From NCBI GenBank assembly GCA_964481035.1, contig CAYZSE010000117.1, positions 1 to 10,706 of the forward strand: a stretch of DNA of 10,706 nucleotides, in the 5' to 3' direction. Below, piece after piece: positions 1 through 5,347 of the stretch (the first letter of the stretch is position 1; the number at the start of each line of letters is the position of its first letter). The stretch comes from JAAAPF01 sp964481035. GTDB taxonomy: Bacteria; Pseudomonadota; Alphaproteobacteria; Geminicoccales; Geminicoccaceae. Position numbers and translations under genes: made by a program. The notes beneath the pieces are model-generated. The model did not search any database, had not been told where the DNA came from, and worked only from the letters and a program-made list of their open reading frames with translations.

Positions 1-146
1 GCCGGCGGGCCGTAGCCGGTGGTGAAGAGCTCGGGGCAGAGGACGAGGTCGACCGCGTCCAGCCGCGCGAGCGCGACGTCGAGGCGGGCCAGCCGCTCGG
101 GCCAGGTACCGGCCGCCGCATCCTGGACGACGGCGAGGCGGATCAA
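1..146 (-). CDS. Carbon-nitrogen hydrolase (nitrilase superfamily), N-terminal part only
   Basis: This minus-strand reading frame runs off the left edge, so only about 48 residues are visible. They begin (M/L)IRLAVVQDAAAG and reach LVLCPELFTTGYGPP. An opening beta strand followed by a CPE-hxxxGY motif is the hallmark of the nitrilase/amidase superfamily. The glutamate of PEL would be the catalytic Glu of the Glu-Lys-Cys triad, and the Lys and Cys lie outside the window. Members hydrolyse amides, nitriles or carbamoyl compounds; the substrate cannot be told here. The likely start is TTG at 144-146. It overlaps the TGA of the upstream M24 gene (143-145) as TTGA, which suggests translational coupling. 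A GGAGG lies almost directly against this TTG, closer than ideal, so the start is uncertain. The family call is fairly safe from the short motif, but function is not. Confidence 0.75.
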   Translation of the reverse strand, partial: MIRLAVVQDAAAGTWPERLARLDVALARLDAVDLVLCPELFTTGYGPP

Positions 147-1300
147 CCCTCCAGGACGCGCATCTCGCGCGGGTAGTCGGTGAGGTAATCGAAGCCGTCC
201 CCGGTGATGACCACGCTGTCGCCGATCCGGCCGCCGGAATGCCCGGGGATGCCGACCCCGGTGTTGACGACGAAGGTCATGCCCTCCTCGAGCACGGTGC
301 GGTCGCCCTCCTTGAGGTCGGGCTCCTCGCGCGGCGACAGGCCGATGGCGCGGCCGATGCGGTCGGCGGGCTTGAGGCCGTGCTGCACGAAGACTTCGTG
401 CGCGGCGCGCCAGGCGTCCTCGGCGTGGGCGCCGGGCTTGAGCGCGCCGAGCGCCGCCTGCTCGGCCGCGAGGGCCGCGGCGTGCAGCCGCTCGTTGTCC
501 CCGGTCACCGAGCCCAGATAGAAGGTGCGGTCGAGGCCGAGGTGATAGTGGCGCAGGCTCAGCGTGCCGCCGAGGCCGATGTGGATCGGATCGCCCCGGC
601 GGTAACGGCGGGTGCTCGCCCGGCGGTGGAGCATCGCGGTGTCGGGCCCGCTCTGCAAGAGCACGAGGTCGTGGATCAGCGGGCTGACGAGGTTGTCCTC
701 GGTGATGAACTCGGCGGCCTTGCGGCTGCCGGCGGTCATCAGCGCGAGCGCCGTCTCGTACTCCGGCACGCCCTCGTGGATGGTGTCCACCGCCGCGTCG
801 AGCATCGCCCGGCCGACCTCGCCGGCGGCGCGCATGATCTCGATCTCCGCCGGCGACTTGACCATCCGCAGCCGGGCGATGGTCGGGCCCACGTCCATGA
901 TCGGCACGCCGCGATACCGGTCCTCGAGAAAGCGGTGCTCCATCGCCGGCATGTGCCGCATCTCGGCGCCGATCCGGGCGGGCTTGACGCCCAGCGCGCC
1001 GGCGAGCAGCGCGTCCCAGCTGAGCGGGCCCGCGTCCTCGTAGCCGCGCACGTCGTCGACCCAGGTCATCTTCTTCACCATCTCCTTCTCGAGGAGCGGC
1101 GTGATGACGATGGGCGGCTCGCCGTGGTGCAGGAGCAGGAACGACAGCCGGCCGAACTCGATGTTGAGGTAGCCCCAAAAGCCGGCGAGATAGGCGATCG
1201 AGCTCTCGTGGGTGATGATGGCGATGTCGACGCCCGCGGCGTGCAGGCGGCTCTGCAACGCCTCGGTGCGAGCCTTCGCCTCGTCGAGCATGGCGAGCAT
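143..1300 (-). CDS. M24/creatinase-fold hydrolase, metal ligands apparently lost
   Basis: The protein has 385 residues with the two-domain layout of Xaa-Pro peptidases and creatinases: a Creatinase_N-type domain at about 8-140 and a pita-bread M24 domain at about 155-375. Landmarks are RMVKSPAEIEIMRAAG (145-160) before the catalytic domain, LDRTF (256-260), GRAIGLSPREEP (316-327), VLEEGMTF and GGRIGDSVVIT. By eye, the five metal ligands of active M24 peptidases (D, D, H, E, E) are not kept: GHxxG reads GRAIG, EPG reads NTG (346-348) and RxED reads RIGD (358-361). Creatinase itself is an M24 member that works without metal, so a non-peptidase hydrolase is a reasonable reading. Creatinase releases urea from creatine, which would suit a gene beside a urea transporter; that is inference. 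The ATG at 1300 is chosen because GGGAGG (1307-1312) lies 6 nt before it. A longer frame to 1357 has no such site. The gene is coupled to the CN hydrolase downstream. Confidence 0.85.
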   Translation of the reverse strand: MLAMLDEAKARTEALQSRLHAAGVDIAIITHESSIAYLAGFWGYLNIEFGRLSFLLLHHGEPPIVITPLLEKEMVKKMTWVDDVRGYEDAGPLSWDALLAGALGVKPARIGAEMRHMPAMEHRFLEDRYRGVPIMDVGPTIARLRMVKSPAEIEIMRAAGEVGRAMLDAAVDTIHEGVPEYETALALMTAGSRKAAEFITEDNLVSPLIHDLVLLQSGPDTAMLHRRASTRRYRRGDPIHIGLGGTLSLRHYHLGLDRTFYLGSVTGDNERLHAAALAAEQAALGALKPGAHAEDAWRAAHEVFVQHGLKPADRIGRAIGLSPREEPDLKEGDRTVLEEGMTFVVNTGVGIPGHSGGRIGDSVVITGDGFDYLTDYPREMRVLEG

Positions 1301-1306
1301 GCGATA

Positions 1307-1312
1307 CCTCCC
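1307..1312 (-). promoter_or_regulatory. Ribosome binding site fixing the M24 gene start
   Basis: The minus strand reads GGGAGG and then 6 nt before ATG at 1298-1300. It selects MLAMLDEAK as the N terminus over an in-frame upstream ATG at 1357, whose extra 19 residues are Arg/Gly-rich and unlike the family. Confidence 0.65.
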
Positions 1313-1420
1313 GCAACGGCCTCTGCGACCCGGGCCACGGCCGCGCATCATGGCCATTCGTGCCGGCCGCGCAATCGGACCGATGCGCCCTTGTGCTTTC
1401 GTCGGCTCGCGGCGCCCGGA

Positions 1421-1654
1421 TCAGACGGTGAGCCGGCTCCTGACCTTGGCCTCGTCCATCTCGGCGCGGGTGCCGGCGAGCACGATCTGGCCGCGCTCCA
1501 TGACGGCGAAGCGGTCGGCGAGGGCCTGGGCGAACTCGAAATACTGCTCGACCAGGAGGATCGCCATCTCGCCCTTGTCCCGCAAGAGGCCGATGACCCG
1601 CTCGATCTGCTGGATGATCGAGGGCTGGATGCCCTCGGTGGACTCGTCGAGGAC
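1421..1654 (-). pseudogene. 3' fragment of urtE (duplicate, no N-terminal half)
   Basis: This stretch encodes the last 78 or so residues of a UrtE ATPase, from the Walker B strand (LVLDESTEG) to the stop (VRSRLTV). It lacks the Walker A motif, Q-loop and LSGGQ signature, so it cannot be an ATPase. It matches the intact urtE at 2759-2992 at all but 8 of 234 positions. Differences include Pro to Ser right after the Walker B Glu (LDEP to LDES) and four C-terminal changes (S/A, G/A, T/K, G/S relative to intact urtE). Homology ends abruptly at about 1655 on the 5' side, where low-GC DNA begins, and at the stop codon on the 3' side. The frame stays open into the insert as a chimeric ORF with an ATG at 1747 inside the fic 3' end. 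It is probably the leftover urtE end from when the Fic cassette came in. Confidence 0.9.
1421..1654. repeat. Direct repeat, copy 1 (urtE 3' end)
   Basis: This is the left copy of a 234-bp direct repeat whose right copy is 2759-2992, offset by 1338 bp. Mismatches relative to the right copy are at 1427, 1438, 1446, 1464, 1475, 1477, 1640 and 1642. The 162 bp from 1478 to 1639 are identical. The repeats bracket the low-GC fic insert. Confidence 0.95.
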
Positions 1655-1694
1655 CAAAACGTGAAAAGTCAACTGAAAAATAGAAGTGTCAAAT

Positions 1695-1708
1695 AGCTCA
1701 AGAGAGCT
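1695..1708 (-). terminator. Weak hairpin after fic
   Basis: Inverted arms AGCTC (1695-1699) and GAGCT (1704-1708) enclose a 4-nt loop just past the fic stop codon (1710-1712). On the minus strand an AT-rich stretch with a T5 run follows about 15 nt later. The stem is short and the T run is not adjacent, so this is only a weak candidate for ending the antitoxin-fic transcript. Confidence 0.25.
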
Positions 1709-1709
1709 G

Positions 1710-2354
1710 CTATACAGACGACGCGCCTTGATAATCGAGTCCCTCATCTGTCAGTTGTGCTTCTAGCAAATCAGCCAAATAGCTTTCCATGATTGTAAAA
1801 TCTAAATGTCCATCATCCCAGGCTTGGTCCGCTGCCTTCAACGCAGCTTCATAATCATCGCGATCATCACGGATACGTTCCGGAATGATTTTCCGGCCAC
1901 GCAACAAATTACCCGAGCGGACACAAAGCACAAAGTACGATGCAGCCCGTGCTGTACGACCATTACCCTCAATAAAAGGATGAATCCAGTTTAATCGCCA
2001 GAGGACGTATGCCGCCAGTTCAGTTGCACTCCAAATGTACCAGTTCTCCTGTACCGTCGAGATAAAACGATCCATCCAATCATCAATGTCTTTAAAATGT
2101 GGCGGCTTATGGTCGCCCACATAAATCGGCTCACGCCGAAAGCGCCCACCAAATTGCGATATATTCGCTACCGCAACATGGTTTAACGCCCATAATAAAT
2201 ATTTATCAAAAGAGACTGGACCCTTCAGGAGTCCAATCTCTATACAGTTCGTCAAAAGCTCGTATTGACGGTTTAGATTTTGTTCCTGGACTCGATCATA
2301 GAGATTTCTATCTTCTTCTTCCAGTATAAACATAACCACGTCAGCCCACGACAT
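1710..2354 (-). CDS. Fic-domain protein (AMPylating toxin type)
   Basis: The protein has 214 residues. Fic enzymes transfer AMP, or sometimes other nucleotide parts, onto hydroxyl side chains of target proteins. The full active-site motif HPFIEGNGRTAR is at 125-136, with catalytic His125, the anion-binding Gly-Asn-Gly and the phosphate-binding arginines all present. The segment at about 69-87 (GGRFRREPIYVG onward) fits the target-docking flap. No obvious (S/T)xxxE(G/N) inhibitory helix motif is seen at either end, so inhibition would have to come from a partner. The gene starts 8 bp after the stop of the small upstream gene, with AGGA ahead of the ATG, and the two form an operon. Codon use is AT-rich and unlike the neighbouring genes, consistent with transfer. 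All catalytic residues are intact, so it is probably active. The target is unknown. Confidence 0.93.
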   Translation of the reverse strand: MSWADVVMFILEEEDRNLYDRVQEQNLNRQYELLTNCIEIGLLKGPVSFDKYLLWALNHVAVANISQFGGRFRREPIYVGDHKPPHFKDIDDWMDRFISTVQENWYIWSATELAAYVLWRLNWIHPFIEGNGRTARAASYFVLCVRSGNLLRGRKIIPERIRDDRDDYEAALKAADQAWDDGHLDFTIMESYLADLLEAQLTDEGLDYQGASSV

Positions 2355-2362
2355 AGAGAGTC

Positions 2363-2569
2363 CTAAGAACTTACCCGCAATCTCTCTACTGCTTTTCTCG
2401 CGGAATCTTTAGTGATGCGAGAACCCTTAGGCGCATTGCCATAAACAAAGCTGGCGCGCTGCTCTTTAAGTTCTTCGTCGGTGACGACTGCTCGCCGTGC
2501 GCTTTCAAGCAATTCATCTAGCTTCGGTCGCGCCGGCGCGCGCCGAAGCGCAGCCTTGCGTTCCACCAT
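2363..2569 (-). CDS. Small putative antitoxin partner of Fic
   Basis: The protein has 68 residues, is charged, and has no signal peptide or membrane segment. Its N-terminal third is basic (MVERKAALRRAPARPK). A predicted helix follows (LDELLESARRAV), then TDEELKEQRASFVYGN (30-45), then a short basic helix, SRITKDSARKAVERL. From memory, the SFVYGN...(I/V)T motif recurs in small proteins encoded upstream of toxins, Fic proteins among them. That recollection needs a search to confirm. Its position directly upstream of fic, with 8 bp between them, is the usual antitoxin-first order. It lacks a readable (S/T)xxxE(G/N) motif, the inhibitory helix of VbhA-type Fic antitoxins, so either the inhibition mode differs or the motif is degenerate. 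The start is ATG at 2569, preceded 6 nt away by AAGGAG; an in-frame GTG at 2587 would place that site inside the gene. Confidence 0.75.
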   Translation of the reverse strand: MVERKAALRRAPARPKLDELLESARRAVVTDEELKEQRASFVYGNAPKGSRITKDSARKAVERLRVSS

Positions 2570-2575
2570 GTCGCT

Positions 2576-2581
2576 CTCCTT
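2576..2581 (-). promoter_or_regulatory. Ribosome binding site of the antitoxin-like gene
   Basis: The minus strand reads AAGGAG with 6 nt to ATG at 2567-2569, a strong Shine-Dalgarno match. It decides the start against an in-frame GTG six codons upstream. Confidence 0.7.
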
Positions 2582-2758
2582 TGACACCCCTTGTTAGACG
2601 GTTCGGATGCGCTCACCGTTCCAAATCGCTTCAATCCATATCAAACTTCGGCACCGCGGAGGAGAAAAATAGAAACACCAGCTGTCTCACGCTCGGCCGC
2701 GAGCTCCGGGTATGCGCGCACGCAACGGCATGCGCTGACTTATGGCATAAATAATGCG
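2582..2758 (-). other. Upstream region of the Fic operon, inside the insert
   Basis: These roughly 175 bp of intermediate GC lie between the antitoxin-like gene and the urtE stop. They should hold the promoter of the toxin-antitoxin operon, but no convincing -35/-10 pair was found. A TTGATA hexamer (2639-2644, minus strand) lacks a matching -10. The last 20 bp before urtE (2738-2757) are AT-rich, with a small GCAT...ATGC inverted repeat. No recognisable gene fragment is seen. Confidence 0.35.
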
Positions 2759-2992
2759 TCAGACCGTGAGCCGGCCCCTGACCGTGGCCTCGTCCATCTC
2801 GCCGCGGGTGCCCGAGAGCACGATCTGGCCGCGCTCCATGACGGCGAAGCGGTCGGCGAGGGCCTGGGCGAACTCGAAATACTGCTCGACCAGGAGGATC
2901 GCCATCTCGCCCTTGTCCCGCAAGAGGCCGATGACCCGCTCGATCTGCTGGATGATCGAGGGCTGGATGCCCTCGGTCGGCTCGTCGAGGAC
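2759..2992. repeat. Direct repeat, copy 2 (3' end of intact urtE)
   Basis: This is the right copy of the 234-bp repeat described at 1421-1654. It lies within the functional urtE and covers residues about 155-232 and the stop codon. The match to the left copy ends exactly at the stop codon on its 3' side. Confidence 0.95.
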
Positions 2993-3457
2993 GAGAAGCC
3001 GCGGGCGGGTGACGAGCGCGCGGCCGATGGCGAGCTGCTGCTGCTGGCCGCCCGAGAGGTCGCCGCCGCGGCGGTCGAGCATCTCGGCCAGCACCGGGAA
3101 CAACGCGAAGATCTCGTCGGGCACGCGGCTGCCCCGCGGCCGGCCGGCGAGCCCGGTCTCGAGATTCTCCTTGACCGTCAAGAGCGGGAAGATCTCGCGC
3201 CCCTGGGGCACGAGCGCCACGCCGCGCCGGGCCCGGGCGTAGGGCTTGAGCCCCTTGAGCGAGGCCCCTTCGAAGACGATGTCGCCGCGGCTGATCGGGT
3301 GCTGGCCGGTGATCGCGCGCAACAGGCTGGTCTTGCCGACGCCGTTGCGGCCCATCAGGCAGGTGATCCCGCCGGGCACGACCTCGAGGTCGACGCCTTT
3401 GAGGATCTGCGCCGCACCGTAGTGCAGGTCGACGCCCCGGACCTCGAGACCGCTCAT
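2759..3457 (-). CDS. urtE: Urea ABC transporter ATP-binding protein UrtE
   Basis: The protein has 232 residues and is the LivF-type ATPase of the high-affinity urea importer, working at the inner membrane as a heterodimer with UrtD. The Walker A motif is GRNGVGKT (36-43), the Q-loop Gln is in VPQGREIF (83-90), the signature is LSGGQ (134-138) and Walker B is LLVLDEP (154-160). TEGIQPSIIQQIE following Walker B is characteristic of UrtE. The H-loop position reads LLVEQ, as is normal for LivF-like subunits. The gene starts 3 bp after the urtD stop and is the last gene of the operon. Its 3' third is duplicated at 1421-1654, so the current 3' end may have come with the Fic insert; the reading frame is complete and looks functional. 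Confidence 0.97.
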   Translation of the reverse strand: MSGLEVRGVDLHYGAAQILKGVDLEVVPGGITCLMGRNGVGKTSLLRAITGQHPISRGDIVFEGASLKGLKPYARARRGVALVPQGREIFPLLTVKENLETGLAGRPRGSRVPDEIFALFPVLAEMLDRRGGDLSGGQQQQLAIGRALVTRPRLLVLDEPTEGIQPSIIQQIERVIGLLRDKGEMAILLVEQYFEFAQALADRFAVMERGQIVLSGTRGEMDEATVRGRLTV

Positions 3458-3460
3458 CGC

Positions 3461-4216
3461 TCAGCGCCCCAGATAGACTTCGACCACGCGGCGGTCGGCG
3501 CTCACCTGATCGAGCGAGCCCTCGGCCAGCACGTGGCCCTCGTGCAGCACCGTCACCTTGCAGCCGAGCGCGCGGACGAAGACCATGTCGTGCTCGACCA
3601 CCACGACCGAGTGGCTCTGGGCGATCTCCTTCAAGAGGACCGCGGTCTCGGCCGTCTCGGCGTCGGTCATGCCGGCGGCGGGCTCGTCGACCAAGAGGAG
3701 CTTGGGGTCCTGGGCCAGGAGCATGCCGATCTCGAGCCACTGCTTCTGGCCGTGGCTGAGTCTGCCGGCGAGCGCGTCGCGCTGCGCCGTGAGCCGGATC
3801 GTCTCGAGAATCTCGGCGAGCCGGGCGCGGCCCGCCGGCGAGACGCGGTCGAACAGCGTGGCGAACGGCCCGCGAGCGCCCTTGAGCGCCAAGAGCAGGT
3901 TGTCCTCGACCGAGTGCTGCTCGAAGACCGTGGGCTTTTGGAACTTGCGGCCGATGCCCAAGGACGCGATGGCCGCCTCGTCGTGGCGGGTGAGGTCGAC
4001 CTGGCCCTCGAACAGCACCGTGCCCGCATCCGGCCGCGTCTTGCCGGTGACGACGTCCATCAGCGTCGTCTTGCCGGCGCCGTTGGGCCCGATGATCGCC
4101 CTGAGCTCGCCCGGATCGACGTAGAGGCTCAGGTCGTTCAACGCCTTGAAGCCGTCGAAGCTCACCGAGACGGCGTCGAGGTAGAGGATCGTCGTCGTGG
4201 TCGCAGGCTGCGTCAC
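3461..4216 (-). CDS. urtD: Urea ABC transporter ATP-binding protein UrtD
   Basis: The protein has 251 residues and is the LivG-type ATPase of the urea importer. Walker A is GPNGAGKTT (43-51), the signature LSHGQKQWLEIG starts at 153, Walker B is LLLVDEPAAGM (from 173) and the H-loop His is at 209 (VVVEHDM). LSHGQKQW with AGMTDAE is the diagnostic UrtD form, separating it from the amino-acid LivG subunits. The start is GTG at 4216, with GGAG about 6 nt upstream inside the end of urtC. The gap to the urtC stop is 3 bp, as is the gap to urtE, so translation along the operon is probably coupled. Confidence 0.97.
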   Translation of the reverse strand: MTQPATTTTILYLDAVSVSFDGFKALNDLSLYVDPGELRAIIGPNGAGKTTLMDVVTGKTRPDAGTVLFEGQVDLTRHDEAAIASLGIGRKFQKPTVFEQHSVEDNLLLALKGARGPFATLFDRVSPAGRARLAEILETIRLTAQRDALAGRLSHGQKQWLEIGMLLAQDPKLLLVDEPAAGMTDAETAETAVLLKEIAQSHSVVVVEHDMVFVRALGCKVTVLHEGHVLAEGSLDQVSADRRVVEVYLGR

Positions 4217-4219
4217 GGC

Positions 4220-5347
4220 CTACTCCGCCGGCTGATCGGCGGCGCGTGGTGCGGCGCTCGGGCGCCGCAGCCGCTGCCAGACGTCGCTCGCGACGCCGAG
4301 GATGCCCCGCGGCATGAACAGCGTCACGAAGACGAACAGGCCGCCGAGCGCGAACAACCAGTAGTCCGGATAGGCGCCGGTGAACCAGGTCTTGGCGTAG
4401 TTGACCGCGATCGCGCCGACGGCCGCGCCGATGAGGGTGCCGCGGCCGCCGACGGCGACCCAGACGACGATCTCGATGGAGTTCGCCGGGCTGAACTCGC
4501 CGGGGTTGATGATGCCGACCTGCGGCACGTAGAGGGCACCGGCGATGCCGGCGAGGACCGCGGACAGGGTGAAGGCTGCGAGCTTGTAGTGGTCGGCGCG
4601 GTAGCCGAGAAAGCGCGTTCGGCTCTCGGCGTCGCGCACCGCGACGAGCACCTTGCCGAAGGTCGAGCCGACGACCGCGCGGCAGAGCACGAAGCCGAGG
4701 CCAAGGGCCACCGCCGAGGCGACGTAGAGGGCGCACCGGGTTGCGTCCGCCTGGAGGTCGAAGCCCAGGATGTCCTTGAAGTCGGTGAGGCCGTTGTTGC
4801 CGCCGAAGCCCATGTCGTTCCGGAAGAACGCGAGCATCAGCGCGTAGGTCAGTGCCTGGGTGATGATCGAGAGGTAGACCCCGGTCACCCGCGAGCGAAA
4901 GGCGAACCAGCCGAACAGGAATGCCAAGAGCCCCGGCACCAGCATCACCATCAGCATGGCGAAGACGAAGTTGTCGAACCCCCACCAGTACCAGGGCAGC
5001 TCCGGCCAGTTCAAGAACACCATGAAGTCGGGCAGGATCGGGTGGGCGTAGACGCCGCGGTCGCCGATCTGCCGCATCAGGTACATGCCCATGGCGTAGC
5101 CGCCGAGGCCGAAGAAGGCGCCGTGGCCGAGCGAGAGAATGCCGCAATAGCCCCAGATGAGATCGACGCTGAGCGCCAAGAGCGCGTAGGTCAGGTACTT
5201 GCCCATGAGCCCGACGACGTAGCTGGAGGCGTGCCAGGGGTGGTCGGGCGGCAGGAACTGGTTGGCGTAGGGCACGGCGACGGCGGCGAGCGCCAGGACG
5301 AAAAGGAAGGTCCAGCCGCCGGGGCCGATATGTCGGGTGAGCCACAT
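4220..5347 (-). CDS. urtC: Urea ABC transporter permease UrtC
   Basis: The protein has 375 residues and is the LivM-type membrane subunit that pairs with UrtB to form the urea channel. It has many hydrophobic spans, beginning with one at about 11-30 (WTFLFVLALAAVAVPYA). Conserved features are LSLGHGAFFGLGGYAMGMY, the helix SIITQALTYALMLAFF followed by NNGLTDF, and the cytoplasmic ATPase-contact loop VLVAVRDAESRTRFLGY before LAAFTLSAVLAGIAGALY. The start ATG (5345-5347) overlaps the urtB stop as TGATG, so it is translationally coupled. The open frame extends far upstream, antisense-free but out of phase with urtB, and that part is not coding. Confidence 0.96.
   Translation of the reverse strand: MWLTRHIGPGGWTFLFVLALAAVAVPYANQFLPPDHPWHASSYVVGLMGKYLTYALLALSVDLIWGYCGILSLGHGAFFGLGGYAMGMYLMRQIGDRGVYAHPILPDFMVFLNWPELPWYWWGFDNFVFAMLMVMLVPGLLAFLFGWFAFRSRVTGVYLSIITQALTYALMLAFFRNDMGFGGNNGLTDFKDILGFDLQADATRCALYVASAVALGLGFVLCRAVVGSTFGKVLVAVRDAESRTRFLGYRADHYKLAAFTLSAVLAGIAGALYVPQVGIINPGEFSPANSIEIVVWVAVGGRGTLIGAAVGAIAVNYAKTWFTGAYPDYWLFALGGLFVFVTLFMPRGILGVASDVWQRLRRPSAAPRAADQPAE

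Larger units (their letters stand above)
1655..2758. mobile_element. Low-GC insert carrying a Fic toxin-antitoxin pair, bounded by urtE 3'-end repeats
   Basis: Base composition falls sharply here compared with the very GC-rich flanks; AT-rich runs fill 1655-2400. The segment holds only the antitoxin-like gene, fic and about 190 bp upstream of them. Its edges coincide with the points where the two urtE 3' ends stop matching their surroundings. No transposase, integrase, clear terminal inverted repeat or short target duplication is visible, so it does not look like a standard insertion sequence. The structure (intact gene, cargo, leftover gene end) is what is expected when an element integrates into a gene's 3' end carrying a replacement end, or when a fragment recombines through homology. 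The mechanism is inferred; the foreign composition and the duplication are seen directly. Confidence 0.75.

Noticed and set aside
1339..1373. Direct repeat GGCCGCGCA spaced 26 bp upstream of the M24 gene
   Set aside because: A nine-base GC-rich repeat is common by chance in this composition, and no promoter is visible next to it.
2570..2587. GTG start for the antitoxin-like gene
   Set aside because: The AAGGAG site would lie inside the gene, whereas it is ideally spaced for ATG at 2569.
2616..2644. Promoter for the antitoxin-fic operon with TTGATA as -35
   Set aside because: The sequence 17 bp downstream (GAACGG) does not resemble a -10 element.
1655..2758. Transposon ends: AAGTCA near the left edge and, inverted, near the right edge of the insert
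   Set aside because: Six bases in inverted orientation at unequal distances from the edges are expected by chance; no transposase or target duplication is seen.
2631..5345. 904-codon minus-strand frame overlapping urtC, urtD and urtE in another phase
   Set aside because: The product is Arg-rich and repetitive, while the UrtC/D/E frames carry all family motifs.
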